DNA from: Oscillospiraceae bacterium
GTDB lineage: Bacteria; Bacillota_A; Clostridia; Oscillospirales; WRJC01
DNA length: 64,000 nucleotides
Assembly: GCA_009782405.1 (NCBI GenBank)
Contig: WRJC01000001.1
Coordinates: 129,670 to 193,669, forward strand
Reading direction: 5' to 3'
The notes under the pieces were generated by a model. That model saw only the letters and a program-made list of their open reading frames with translations, did no database searches and was not told the DNA's origin. Both the position numbers and the translations under genes were made by a program. The first letter of the stretch is position 1. Each line of letters starts with the position of its first letter. Below are positions 34,662 through 43,683 of this stretch, piece after piece.

Positions 34662-36092
34662 TTAATCGATTATTGTCTCCTGGACAAATTTTGAGGTCGG
34701 CATCCCGGAAACCCCGAACTCCTGCAGATTCGGCATATATTGGGTGTCTTCGGCGTCATATTCGCTTTGGTCATAGTATCTCGAGGGGAAGCCGATCAGA
34801 TATATCGAGGGCGATGCGTTGTAGAAATTCGTGCGGTAGCTGCCGTCGTCGTTTTGTTCCACCGGCATGCGGACCGCCCCGCCCCAGGCCAACGTTTCGT
34901 ACACGCGCAGCTTTTCTTCGAGGGTCAGGCTTGGCTTTGTGACGAAGTAGCCCGCCACATAATAGTCCGAATCGTAATGCCCCGGCTCATAGTCGAAATA
35001 TTCGTTTATGTCGAGCCCGGCCTGCTCCATGTGGCCCTCCAGCACTCCGCCTTCCATGAATTTTTCGGGCAGTATGTCCAGTGTTTTCCCGTTGATGGTG
35101 TACTCGATATATTTGCAGTCGAGCCCGAACTCCTCGCGCAGCCCTTTGTTGTCGTAAATGTAGCTGTATTCGGGTTTCACCTCGATTTTTATCGAATTGA
35201 TCCGGGCCAACATATCCAAGGTTATGCGGTCGCCGATCCAGCGGTCCATTCCGAAGTATTCCATCAAGGCGCCGTACAGCGACCTGTTTTTGAACTCGAG
35301 GTATTTGGCGCCGTCTTCGGTGGGGCACAAGCCGTAAATGGGCTCTATGGTCACTTCGGAAGGGTGCTGTTGCGTCACCGAAGTCGAGTCTTCCCCCTCG
35401 AAATCCTCGCCTGTTAGCATTGGCAGATCCGCGTACGGTATGCCGTTATCCAAGTACATTTGGATCAGTTCGTCGCCCAAGAGGGTCGTGTAGGTTTTCA
35501 AAAAGCCCAAAATCTGCGCTATTTCCCTGTTGCTCGCGTGGGGGTCGAAAACATATACCGGCAGTCTTTGGCATATCGGGTACATTTCGATGGCTTCCTT
35601 GATTGCCCTGATCCGCTCGGCATAGCCGGGATCGTCGGGATCGAGGCCCTCATAGCCGGCCCCAATCTCCTCCAAATCTATCAATCTGTAATACGCTAAC
35701 ATTTTTTCGCGGGCTCTCTGATCCGAATCGGGGATATTTGCCAATATCTTTTCTTCGAAGAAGCTTTTTTCGACTATCGGCGGCACAAACAGCTCGACCG
35801 GTTCGCACGGGCTTTGCGTTTCTGTTTGGGATGTTGGGGCGACGCTTGAGACGCTTGCCGCGCCCGGGCCTGTATACCCTGCGCCGGTTTCAATATTTCC
35901 CGGATTTATAATCGCGGGCATTATGTTAAATAGCCCGATCAAGAGCAGAACCGCGGCCGCCGCCGGCAGCATCTTCAATATGGTGAATTTCATTTTTCCG
36001 GTTTGTTTGGCTTTTTCAAATTTCAAGGTCGTGTCGATCAGTTTGGCGAGGGTCTCGTCGTCGATGGATTCCATAAAACTTTTATCTGTCAT
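34662..36092 (-). CDS. Membrane-anchored protein paired with an ECF sigma factor; probable anti-sigma/sensor
   Basis: The protein has a short cytosolic N-terminus (1-36, DDETLAKLIDTTLKFEK), one membrane helix (about 38-62) and a large outside domain of about 410 residues with no family I recognise. It overlaps the sigma factor gene by 4 bp (ATGA), so translation is coupled. That pairing and topology are typical of membrane anti-sigma factors, and this is the basis for the call. The outer region is rich in acidic residues and Tyr (YEGLDPDDPGYAER, YDQSEYDAEDTQY). Confidence 0.65.
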   Translation of the reverse strand: MTDKSFMESIDDETLAKLIDTTLKFEKAKQTGKMKFTILKMLPAAAAVLLLIGLFNIMPAIINPGNIETGAGYTGPGAASVSSVAPTSQTETQSPCEPVELFVPPIVEKSFFEEKILANIPDSDQRAREKMLAYYRLIDLEEIGAGYEGLDPDDPGYAERIRAIKEAIEMYPICQRLPVYVFDPHASNREIAQILGFLKTYTTLLGDELIQMYLDNGIPYADLPMLTGEDFEGEDSTSVTQQHPSEVTIEPIYGLCPTEDGAKYLEFKNRSLYGALMEYFGMDRWIGDRITLDMLARINSIKIEVKPEYSYIYDNKGLREEFGLDCKYIEYTINGKTLDILPEKFMEGGVLEGHMEQAGLDINEYFDYEPGHYDSDYYVAGYFVTKPSLTLEEKLRVYETLAWGGAVRMPVEQNDDGSYRTNFYNASPSIYLIGFPSRYYDQSEYDAEDTQYMPNLQEFGVSGMPTSKFVQETIID

Positions 36093-36676
36093 AGCGTAAC
36101 GCCTCCTTTTGTCAAAAATCTTTTTATTTTGTTTTTCAGGCTGTTTATGCGCCCGTCGACCGCGTTCCGGGTGATTTTGAAATTTTTCGCGATCTCCTCC
36201 GGCGGGTAGAAGAGCAAAAACCTCATGGTGAACAAAGCCGCTTCTTTTTTGTCCAGCTTTTCGAGTATGGTTTTGACGAGTCTTTCGTACTCGATGCTTT
36301 CTTCGACTTCGTTTTCAAAACTTGCGGGCTCAGTCAGAAAATTTATGTTGTCGTCGCCTATCAGTTCCCCGATTTTCCGCGAATTTCCCTTGATGAAATT
36401 CAAAGCCACAGACCGCGCGATTATCGTCACGAAGGCCGCCATGCTCCCGCGCGTTTCGTTGTATTGCCTCAGCCTTTCTATAAGCTGGACGAAAACCGTG
36501 TTCACGCAGTCCTCGATATATCCGCTTTGGCCCGCGCTTGCCAATATCCTCGCCACCGTTTTGCGTATATGCGGGTTGTATTTGTCGTAAAACTTGTCGT
36601 TCACCTCGAGAGTTTCGTCCGGCCCGTCCATTTCGCCGCCCATATTTTTCATTTCTTCCACATTTAACAATTCCAT
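36089..36676 (-). CDS. ECF-type RNA polymerase sigma factor
   Basis: The 195-residue protein has sigma region 2 (YNPHIRKTVARILAS, then EDCVNTVFVQLIERL and MAAFVTIIARSVALNF) and region 4 (KKEAALFTMRFLLFYPPEEIAKNF, ITRNAVDGRINSLKNKI). It directs polymerase to a specific regulon when released by the downstream membrane protein. Two tandem TTGTnnACAA boxes lie about 70-90 bp upstream and may be an operator. Confidence 0.9.
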   Translation of the reverse strand: MELLNVEEMKNMGGEMDGPDETLEVNDKFYDKYNPHIRKTVARILASAGQSGYIEDCVNTVFVQLIERLRQYNETRGSMAAFVTIIARSVALNFIKGNSRKIGELIGDDNINFLTEPASFENEVEESIEYERLVKTILEKLDKKEAALFTMRFLLFYPPEEIAKNFKITRNAVDGRINSLKNKIKRFLTKGGVTL

Positions 36677-36745
36677 GTGCAGGATTTCCTTTCTGGCCTA
36701 ATTTTGACGCGTCTATCTATATATACAATTTGCGCCGGCGGAATC

Positions 36746-36766
36746 TTGTGAACAAATTGTAAACAA
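36746..36766. promoter_or_regulatory. Tandem TTGTnnACAA boxes upstream of the sigma gene
   Basis: TTGTGAACAA and TTGTAAACAA are each near-palindromes with starts 11 bp apart, about one helical turn. They fill the space just after the rluA-like stop and before the ECF sigma gene. The binding protein is unknown. Confidence 0.5.
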
Positions 36767-37753
36767 TCAGCCGGGGCAGGCCGCATCAACTATGCCTTTC
36801 ATGTCCGCCGGAAGATCGCAGCTCAGAAGGATCCTTTCGCCGCTTGCCGGGTGGGCGAACTCAAGCGAGCGCGCGTGCAGCGCGTGGCGGTTTATCCGAT
36901 AATTGGGGTTTGCGTTGTTTTCGCAGTACAAATCTTCGCCCAAAAGCGGGAGCCCGATGGCGCAAAAATGCAGCCTGATCTGATGCGTCCGCCCGGTTTT
37001 GGGATATGCCTCGACAATGCCGATCCCCGTGTTTTCGCCGGATTGAAGGACTTTGAAGCCTGTTTCGGCATAGTCGCCCCCAATGGCGCAGACGCGCTTT
37101 ATTATGCTCCCCTGCTCGCGGCATATGGGCGCGGTTATGCGCCCGGTTTTGCCATGCGGATCATATTCGAGCGCCCCGCCGATTTTTTCGAGGCCCGCGC
37201 CCTCCATTTTGCCCATGTCCCCATTCAGCAAGGCGATATACGTCTTTTTTATCTCCCCGCGCATCATCATCCCGTTCAGTTTCGCCGACGTCATTTTGTC
37301 CTTGGCTGAAAGGACGATGCCCGATGTGTTCCTGTCGAGCCGGTTTGCGGCCCTGTAAAGCGATTTCATGTTTTTGCCCCGGAAGTATGCCACTGCCAAA
37401 TTGGCGAAAGTGTCGTCGAAATGGTTCGGCGACGGGTGCGAGGGCATCCCGGGGGGTTTGTTTGCTGCAAATATATAATCGTCTTCATATATTATGTCCA
37501 GCAAAGGCAAAAGGCCGCGGTTTTCCGCGACATAGCTTTTGTCCTGATTCAATTCGTCCAAATTTTCGTGGTTGAGGCCGAGGACGTCCCCCGACGACAA
37601 AACGAACCTGACTGTGACCCTTCCATGATTGACCGTTATGCCGTCGGGCTTGTTTTTGAGCGCGATCAGCATGTTCCGCGAAATTTCGACATTCGCCCGC
37701 AAGAATTCCTTGACCGTTTTGCCCGCGGATTCGGGCCCTATCACAAAATCCAT
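36767..37753 (-). CDS. RluA-family pseudouridine synthase
   Basis: The gene starts at an ATG (37753), giving 328 residues; frames upstream of it belong to the neighbouring peptidase. An S4-like N-terminus (VKEFLRANVEISRNMLIALK) precedes the catalytic domain. The catalytic Asp is in NRLDRNTSGIVL, and PKTGRTHQIRLH and GLPLLGEDLY follow. The enzyme isomerises uridines in rRNA or tRNA; the exact site is not readable. It lies 12 bp after the M55 peptidase gene. Confidence 0.93.
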   Translation of the reverse strand: MDFVIGPESAGKTVKEFLRANVEISRNMLIALKNKPDGITVNHGRVTVRFVLSSGDVLGLNHENLDELNQDKSYVAENRGLLPLLDIIYEDDYIFAANKPPGMPSHPSPNHFDDTFANLAVAYFRGKNMKSLYRAANRLDRNTSGIVLSAKDKMTSAKLNGMMMRGEIKKTYIALLNGDMGKMEGAGLEKIGGALEYDPHGKTGRITAPICREQGSIIKRVCAIGGDYAETGFKVLQSGENTGIGIVEAYPKTGRTHQIRLHFCAIGLPLLGEDLYCENNANPNYRINRHALHARSLEFAHPASGERILLSCDLPADMKGIVDAACPG

Positions 37754-37764
37754 TGCAGCATGGG

Positions 37765-38550
37765 TCAAAACCAAAAATCCTGGTAGCTTTGCGCCACCAT
37801 GCGCGCGGATCTCGCGTCGAGGCGCTCGACGGCCGGATTCGAATCGACATGGTCGCAATAATCGCTGCGCAGGTATTCTATCTTTATCTCGATGGGAAGC
37901 AGCGGCAAAAACGGCTTCGGGCCGCCTTCTTCTTTTTCGGCCGCTGTTTTGGCCGCCCGCCGTATCGCCTCGACCGCTTCGGCGACAGGCTCCAATTTGG
38001 CGCGCCTGCGCGATATCGCCGTCTTTACGACGGCCGTCTCGATCCCGGGGAAAAACTGCGCGGCTTCGTTTGCCGCTGCCAGATCCCCGCTCATCATGAC
38101 AAGGGGCACGCCGTAATGCCCGCAAACCATGGCCCATTGCCCGAGTTCGCCCATTTTGCGCCCGTTCACATAATAATTGTATATGCTCTCGCTGCTTTGC
38201 GTATGATCCAAAAACCCGCGCAGGGTTCCCGCCATCGGGTGCGCGCCGATGAAAAACGATCCGAAGTAGCTCGCATCCAATATGCCCCACCACTTTTTAT
38301 TCGGTTTTTCGTCAAATTCCGCGCGGCTGTCGAGCAAATCCAAGTTGAAATTTCCGCCGCCCCCGTGGCTGTCGAGCACCGTGACATGGCTCGCCCCGCC
38401 CAAAAACGCCCCGTCCACGGATGCGTTCACATCCGCCATCAGCCTTTCTATCACGTAATCCGAATTTGCCTTTTCCCCGCCTTTCACCATTTCGCCCTTG
38501 TCAATTCCGCTTATCCCTTCCAAATCCGTGTGTATATATATTTTTTTCAC
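37765..38550 (-). CDS. M55-family D-aminopeptidase (DppA-like)
   Basis: The GTG start has AAAGGGGA 7 nt upstream. The 261 residues show YIHTDLEGISGI at the start, LDSHGGGG, FFIGAHPMAGT and CGHYGVPLVMMSGD, the metal-binding pattern of zinc-dependent DppA-type peptidases, which release D-amino acids from short peptides. It is predicted to be cytosolic and could recycle peptidoglycan-derived D-Ala peptides. It is followed by the RluA-like gene. Confidence 0.9.
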   Translation of the reverse strand: MKKIYIHTDLEGISGIDKGEMVKGGEKANSDYVIERLMADVNASVDGAFLGGASHVTVLDSHGGGGNFNLDLLDSRAEFDEKPNKKWWGILDASYFGSFFIGAHPMAGTLRGFLDHTQSSESIYNYYVNGRKMGELGQWAMVCGHYGVPLVMMSGDLAAANEAAQFFPGIETAVVKTAISRRRAKLEPVAEAVEAIRRAAKTAAEKEEGGPKPFLPLLPIEIKIEYLRSDYCDHVDSNPAVERLDARSARMVAQSYQDFWF

Positions 38551-38571
38551 GATAGTTTCCCCTTTCGCATT

Positions 38572-39429
38572 TCAGTAATTTTCCGGCAGCCCGATAAACC
38601 TCATCGCGTTTTTGAAGTACAGATGCTCCAAAAAATCGCCGTCCAATTTTATCCCGTACATCCCGCCGCCTTTTTCAAACCCGTCGAATATCCCCTCGTC
38701 GAAATCCAGCCACGACTTCGAATATCCGGAGTCGTATGGGCCCGTCCTGTTGTCTATTCCGTACAGCAGGTTCTTCTTTATGCTGTACCCCGAAAACAGC
38801 AGCTTTTCGTACATGGGCTTGCGGTAGGGTTTTGGCGTGCCGGGGGTAAGGTCGATAAACATCTCCCCCGACGGCGCGCCTTCCTTTTGATGCGAGAGCG
38901 CGTTGTTGAATTTGCCGTAAACCGCCGTGCATTCGTCGGTCCACGGCCACGAAACGTGCGCAAGCGAAAAACGCAGCCCATCCACCGAGAGCAGCCCCTC
39001 GAAGCCGCACGGGCGGTTGTATTCCCCCGAAGCGTTCCTGCCGTCGTACAATATGCCGGAATGGAACATCAAAGGTTTGTTTTGCGCGGCGATGCCGGCA
39101 TAAACCGGCATGGCGCGGGCATCGCAGGGGTGATGCGAAGAGCAGATCGTTTTGTAGCCCATTATGCCCTTGCGCCCCGCGAGTTCAATTTGCCCGGGCG
39201 CGTCCGGCTCGGTCGGGTCGATCCAATAAAAAGGGAAAAGATATTTTTTACCCTCGCAGATTTTCAGCACCGCCTCCATGCGTTTTTCCGCATCCGGGGA
39301 GCCTTTGGCTTTCCCCGGGCTCTGCGAAAAAACAATCCCGCCGTCAAAACCGCCTTCCTTCATTTTGGACAAAATGTCGCCACGCCCCGCGTCGGCTGCA
39401 TTTGAGTGGATGTGGCAATCTATTCGCAT
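38572..39429 (-). CDS. Amidohydrolase-2 family metal-dependent hydrolase
   Basis: The N-terminus MRIDCHIHSNA gives the HxH metal motif. KPLMFHSGI supplies the next His and LLYGIDNRTG a C-terminal Asp. Length and fold match amidohydrolase-related TIM barrels (decarboxylases or lactonases). The substrate is unknown. It lies just upstream of the DppA-like gene and 57 bp after the HD-GYP gene, same strand. Confidence 0.8.
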   Translation of the reverse strand: MRIDCHIHSNAADAGRGDILSKMKEGGFDGGIVFSQSPGKAKGSPDAEKRMEAVLKICEGKKYLFPFYWIDPTEPDAPGQIELAGRKGIMGYKTICSSHHPCDARAMPVYAGIAAQNKPLMFHSGILYDGRNASGEYNRPCGFEGLLSVDGLRFSLAHVSWPWTDECTAVYGKFNNALSHQKEGAPSGEMFIDLTPGTPKPYRKPMYEKLLFSGYSIKKNLLYGIDNRTGPYDSGYSKSWLDFDEGIFDGFEKGGGMYGIKLDGDFLEHLYFKNAMRFIGLPENY

Positions 39430-39486
39430 GATGAAATCCCCCTTAAATCATTGAATTAATTATGTGGCTTTTCCCCATTTTTAGGC

Positions 39487-40545
39487 TCATTTTCCGGGCG
39501 GCAGCACCTCGAAAAAGCGCTCCCGCACGTCATAGAACACGTCGGCTATGACGGGGTCGAACTGCGTCCCCGAACCTTCCATTATTATTTTCACCGATTC
39601 CTCGCCCGTATACGGGTCTTTGTACGGGCGGGGGGAAATGAGCGCGTCGTACACGTCGGCGAACGCCATGATCCGGCCCTGGAGCGGGATTTCGGTCCCG
39701 GTCAGCCCGCGCGGGTATCCCCTCCCGTCCCAGCGTTCGTGGTGGTAGCCCGCAAACAGCATGGCGTTCTGCAGGTAATCGATGTTCACCGTCCGCAAGG
39801 CGATGTCGTTTATGACGCGCTCGCCTTCCGTGGTGTGGGTTTTCATGAGCGTGAATTCTTCATCGGTCAATTTGCCCGGTTTGTTCAAAATCATGTCCGA
39901 AATGCAAATCTTGCCCAAATCGTGCAGCCGCGCCGAGGAAATCATCAGCTCTATATCCAATGCGGTGAGCTCGGAAACATAGATCCCGCGCTCGATCATG
40001 GCGTTGGTCAATATTTCGATGTACTTCGTGGTTCGCTCAATGTGCCCTCCCGTCGTGCTGTCGCGGTTTTCCACCATGTCGGCGAAACTGAATATGATGG
40101 CCCCCTGCAAATTTTCCAATTGGATCGTTTTTTGCAGCAGCTGTTCTGTCCGCTCCTTGATCAGTTCGTCGATGTCCAAGTGGGTCTTGATGCGGTTGAG
40201 AAGCACGGGCGCGGAAAACGGTTTCGTTATGAAATCGATCACGCCGAGCTCGAACCCCCTGGCCTCCACCGCCGGATCGCTCATGCTGGTCAGGAAAACC
40301 ACGGGGATATTCGCCTGCGCGGCGTTGCCTTTCAGCTGCGTCAGTGCCTCAAAACCGTCCATTTCCGGCATTTCGATGTCCAGCAGGATAAGATCCGGTT
40401 TCACTTTCTCTAAAAGCGCGAACATCTTGACCGCCGACGGCAACGTCATCACCCTGTAATTGTCCTTCAGTGCTTCTCTGGCTTTTTTCAAATTCGTATC
40501 GCTGTCGTCCACAATGAAAATGGTTTTGTCCGTAAAAAAAATCAC
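39487..40545 (-). CDS. Response regulator with HD-GYP domain (probable c-di-GMP phosphodiesterase)
   Basis: A receiver domain (about 5-120) has IVDDSD, the phospho-acceptor Asp in ILLDIEMPEMDG, and a Lys in ITKPFSA. An HD-GYP domain (about 150-345) follows with RLHDLGKI and HHERWDGRGYPRGLTG, all key residues present. Phosphorylation by an unseen histidine kinase would control breakdown of cyclic di-GMP. The GTG start has AGGAGG close upstream. It reads from its own divergent promoter opposite yerC. Confidence 0.93.
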   Translation of the reverse strand: MIFFTDKTIFIVDDSDTNLKKAREALKDNYRVMTLPSAVKMFALLEKVKPDLILLDIEMPEMDGFEALTQLKGNAAQANIPVVFLTSMSDPAVEARGFELGVIDFITKPFSAPVLLNRIKTHLDIDELIKERTEQLLQKTIQLENLQGAIIFSFADMVENRDSTTGGHIERTTKYIEILTNAMIERGIYVSELTALDIELMISSARLHDLGKICISDMILNKPGKLTDEEFTLMKTHTTEGERVINDIALRTVNIDYLQNAMLFAGYHHERWDGRGYPRGLTGTEIPLQGRIMAFADVYDALISPRPYKDPYTGEESVKIIMEGSGTQFDPVIADVFYDVRERFFEVLPPGK

Positions 40546-40586
40546 AATCCCTCCTTTCTGTTGCCATGTAAAAAATTTATTTTCTT

Positions 40587-40616
40587 AGTATATCATATTA
40601 TTGTCGAACATGTCAA
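40587..40616 (-). promoter_or_regulatory. Promoter of the HD-GYP gene
   Basis: TTGACA (40611-40616), 18 bp, TATACT (40587-40592) on the minus strand. Confidence 0.8.
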
Positions 40617-40720
40617 TAACATTGTGTAAAATTTTTTTATTTGCATGACTGTTTATATGTTTTTTGTGTACAAAATATTGTGTACTATAAAATTAATTAA
40701 AATAAATTCACTTTTTGTTG

Positions 40721-40749
40721 TTGAAAAATATATAAAAATGAGGTAGAAT
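40721..40749 (+). promoter_or_regulatory. Promoter of yerC
   Basis: TTGAAA (40721-40726), 17 bp, TAGAAT (40744-40749) on the plus strand, in an AT-rich divergent intergenic region. Confidence 0.8.
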
Positions 40750-40792
40750 ATATGTGACATTACGGCAAAAGGATTGGTTGGGGTTTGTTATT

Positions 40793-41089
40793 ATGATCGA
40801 AAAAATAAAAAGCGCGGATGTGGACTATCTGTTCGAGGCGCTCATGTCCCTTAAAAACATCGAAGAATTTTACGGGTTTTTCGACGACATATGCACGGTG
40901 GCGGAAGTCTCCGAAATGTCAAAAAGGCTCAAGGCGGCAAAAATGCTCAGCGCCGGAATGGTTTACAGCGAAATCTCCGAAACCACGGGCCTCAGCACCG
41001 CCACGATAAGCAGGGTCAACAGGTGCCTCAAATACGGTTCCGGCGGATACGGGACCGCCATAGGAAGGCTCAAAAAAAATGGGCGCTGA
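40793..41089 (+). CDS. yerC: YerC/YecD family TrpR-related DNA-binding protein
   Basis: The start at 40793 has GGGG 9 nt upstream; a GTG at 40754 would add an unlikely N-terminus. The 98 residues include LFEALMSLKNIEEFYGFFDD, SKRLKAAKMLSAGMVYSEI and the helix-turn-helix ISETTGLSTATISRVNRCL. YerC proteins are TrpR-like but are not known to bind tryptophan. It overlaps the methyltransferase gene by 11 nt. Confidence 0.92.
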   Translation: MIEKIKSADVDYLFEALMSLKNIEEFYGFFDDICTVAEVSEMSKRLKAAKMLSAGMVYSEISETTGLSTATISRVNRCLKYGSGGYGTAIGRLKKNGR

Positions 41090-41852
41090 AGAAACGAAGG
41101 CCGGTTTCGGGGTTATCGCGAAATATTACGATGCCTTGAATATCGACGCGGACTACAAAAAAGTGGCGGACTACATAGAGGGGGTTTTTTCGCTGTACCA
41201 AAAAAAGCCGGAATCAATCCTGGATCTGGCCTGCGGCACGGGGAACCTCGCCATCGAACTCTCAAACAGGGGCTACGACATGACGGGCCTGGATCTTTCG
41301 GCCGAGATGCTCGCGGCTGCTGCCGCGAAAAAAAACGCGGGAAAGGTGCTGTGGACAAACCAGGACATGGTTTCTTTCGAGCTCTACGGAACGGTGGATG
41401 CGGCGCTGTGCTGCTTCGACAGCCTGAACTACGTCGCAGATCCCGGCGATGTGAAAAAATGTTTCGCCCTGGCGCGCAATTACCTGAACCCCGGCGGATT
41501 GTTCGTCTTCGACGTCAATTCAAAATACAAGTTCGAATCCGTGTACGCAAACAACAGCTTCATACTCGAGGACGCGAAAAAAAAGGTGTTTTGCATATGG
41601 CAGAACCGCTACCGCAAAAAAGACGGAAGCTGCGATTTTTACATCACTTTGTTCGCAAAGCAGCCAAATGGGGGCTATATGCGCCACGAGGAGGCGCAGA
41701 GGGAAAAATATCACAGCCCCGAATTTTTGGAGCGGGCGCTTCTGGATGCGGGCTTTGGGAAAATAGGCGTTTTCCATGATTTCAGGCTGACCGCCGGATG
41801 CATAGGCGCAAAAATTCCGGGCAGGATATGCTTCGCCGCACAGCGGCTGTAA
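41079..41852 (+). CDS. Class I SAM-dependent methyltransferase
   Basis: Motif I is visible as ILDLACGTGNLAIEL, an acidic motif as DMTGLDLSAEML, and LNPGGLFVFDVNS follows. The 257-residue length fits small-molecule methyltransferases. The start overlaps yerC. The substrate cannot be assigned. Confidence 0.85.
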   Translation: MGAEETKAGFGVIAKYYDALNIDADYKKVADYIEGVFSLYQKKPESILDLACGTGNLAIELSNRGYDMTGLDLSAEMLAAAAAKKNAGKVLWTNQDMVSFELYGTVDAALCCFDSLNYVADPGDVKKCFALARNYLNPGGLFVFDVNSKYKFESVYANNSFILEDAKKKVFCIWQNRYRKKDGSCDFYITLFAKQPNGGYMRHEEAQREKYHSPEFLERALLDAGFGKIGVFHDFRLTAGCIGAKIPGRICFAAQRL

Positions 41853-41907
41853 CGGGGGCCCGTTTGCGCCGGGCGATAAACAAGCAAAAATGGGGAGAGA
41901 ATTGCAA

Positions 41908-42879
41908 ATGCAGATAAACAGGCTTTTTGAAATGGTGTATATCCTTATGGACAGAAAAAAAATGACCGCCAAAGAGCTTTCGGATCATTTCGAGGTTTCG
42001 CAGAGAACCGTTTACAGGGACATAGACGTGCTGAACTCCGCAGGCATCCCGATCTCGGCCAACAAGGGCAAAGGCGGCGGAATCGAGCTCCTCGACGATT
42101 TCATGCTCAGCAACTCGGCCTTTTCGGAGCAGGAGCAAAACGAAATCGTGTTCGCCCTGCAGAGTTTCAGGTCGCTCAAAGCGGTGAGCGCCGACAGCGT
42201 GTTAAAGAAGCTGAGCGCGATATTCAACAAGGACGCCATAAACTGGATCGACGTGGATTTTTCGGAATGGTCGGCCGACGGAAAAGAGAAATTCGAAATG
42301 ATCAAATCGGCGATATTGGAAAAACGCTGCCTTTCCTTCGACTATTTCGGGACAAACGGGGAAAAAACCCACAGGAACGCATACCCGATGCAGCTCTGGT
42401 TCAAGCACAGGGCCTGGTACATGAAGGCGTTTTGCCTGATGCGCAAGGATTGCCGGCTGTTCAAGATATCCCGCGTCAAAAACTTGTCCGCTTCTTCGAG
42501 CGAGAGCAATTTTGAGATCGCGGATCTGTTCGAACTCGAGATAATCCAGCCCAACACGCGAAACAAGTCCGGCGACTTCTATTACGAAGACCCCGAGGGA
42601 AACCCTTACGACCAAGTTTCGAAAAACCCGAAAAACAACGTGGACTTGAAGCTTTCAGTCGATGCCTCGCTCGCATACAGGGTTTTCGACGAATTTGACG
42701 AAAAGGATATAGGAACGGACGAAAACGGGAATTTCATCATCAACGCGATTTTCCCCGAAGACGAATGGCTTTATGGCTACATACTCTCATTCAGCCAAAA
42801 TGCGGAAGTGATCGAGCCGCTGTATTTCAGGGACAAGCTGATAGACAAACTCCAAAAAACGCTGATGAAATATCTGTGA
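41908..42879 (+). CDS. HTH-WYL transcriptional regulator (YafY-like)
   Basis: The ATG at 41908 has GGGAGAG 8 nt upstream and is preferred over one six codons earlier. The N-terminal HTH_11 domain shows MTAKELSDHFEVSQRTVYRDIDVL, and a WYL ligand domain (about 130-230) shows FKHRAWYMKAFC and KISRVKNL. WYL regulators sense small ligands or nucleic acids. It overlaps truA by one base (TGATG). Confidence 0.88.
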   Translation: MQINRLFEMVYILMDRKKMTAKELSDHFEVSQRTVYRDIDVLNSAGIPISANKGKGGGIELLDDFMLSNSAFSEQEQNEIVFALQSFRSLKAVSADSVLKKLSAIFNKDAINWIDVDFSEWSADGKEKFEMIKSAILEKRCLSFDYFGTNGEKTHRNAYPMQLWFKHRAWYMKAFCLMRKDCRLFKISRVKNLSASSSESNFEIADLFELEIIQPNTRNKSGDFYYEDPEGNPYDQVSKNPKNNVDLKLSVDASLAYRVFDEFDEKDIGTDENGNFIINAIFPEDEWLYGYILSFSQNAEVIEPLYFRDKLIDKLQKTLMKYL

Positions 42880-43667
42880 TGCCTATGAATGCGGATTTTA
42901 CGAGCAAACGGGTGCTTCTGACCCTGCGCTTTGATGGCGGCGGCTTTTACGGCTGGCAGGCGCAGAGCGGCGGAAACACGATCCAGCAGACCGTGCAGGA
43001 TGCGGCGCAATCGGTCTTCGGCGCGCGCCCCGGCATTTCGGGGTGCGGGCGCACCGACGCCGGGGTGCACGCATACGGGTACTGCTGCCATCTGGACATA
43101 AAAAAGGAGTTTCCCGTAGAGCGCCTTGCAAATGCGCTCAACAGGTACTTCATGTCCAAGGACATAAAAATCTCCGTCGTCGGCGCCCGCGAAGTCGATC
43201 CCGGCTTCCATTCGAGGTACCATATCAAATCGAAGGAATATGTTTACAAAATCCAGAACAACAGCTACAGGGATCCGTTCTGCCTCGGCAAGGCGTTCTA
43301 CTACCACAAGCCGCTCGATTTGGGCAAAATGCGCGAAGCGGCAAAACATCTCGCAGGGGAGCACAATTTTGCCTCTTTCATGGCCGACAAATCGGATATC
43401 CCGGCCTCCGAGGCCGTGAGGACGGTCCATAAAATAGATATAGAGAGCGCAGTTTCGGGCACAGGGACCAACATTGTGGAAATATATATATCGGCCAGCG
43501 GCTTTTTGTACAAAATGGCGAGGATAATCGCGGGGACGTTGGTAGACGTGAGCGAAAACAAAATATCCCCGGAAGAACTGCCGGGCATAATACGCGCGCA
43601 AAACCGCGGGTGCGCGGGCAGGACCTTGCCGCCCCACGGGCTGTACTTGAATAGTATATGTTATTAG
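42879..43667 (+). CDS. truA: tRNA pseudouridine synthase A
   Basis: TruA makes pseudouridine at tRNA positions 38-40. The start at 42879 couples with the upstream stop. The 262 residues have FYGWQAQSGGNTIQ, the catalytic Asp in GCGRTDAGVHA, and KEYVYKIQN. The ending (RTLPPHGLYLNSICY) is typical. Confidence 0.95.
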   Translation: MPMNADFTSKRVLLTLRFDGGGFYGWQAQSGGNTIQQTVQDAAQSVFGARPGISGCGRTDAGVHAYGYCCHLDIKKEFPVERLANALNRYFMSKDIKISVVGAREVDPGFHSRYHIKSKEYVYKIQNNSYRDPFCLGKAFYYHKPLDLGKMREAAKHLAGEHNFASFMADKSDIPASEAVRTVHKIDIESAVSGTGTNIVEIYISASGFLYKMARIIAGTLVDVSENKISPEELPGIIRAQNRGCAGRTLPPHGLYLNSICY

Positions 43668-43683
43668 GACAATAGGGAAGAAT

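Noticed and set aside
37754..38293. N-terminal extension of the RluA-like frame
   Set aside because: It lies inside the M55 peptidase gene, and RluA homology starts at the ATG at 37753.
37753..39405. Plus-strand open frame of 550 codons
   Set aside because: It is antisense to well-supported M55 peptidase and amidohydrolase genes, has no ribosome site and no recognisable domain; GC-rich genes often give such shadows.
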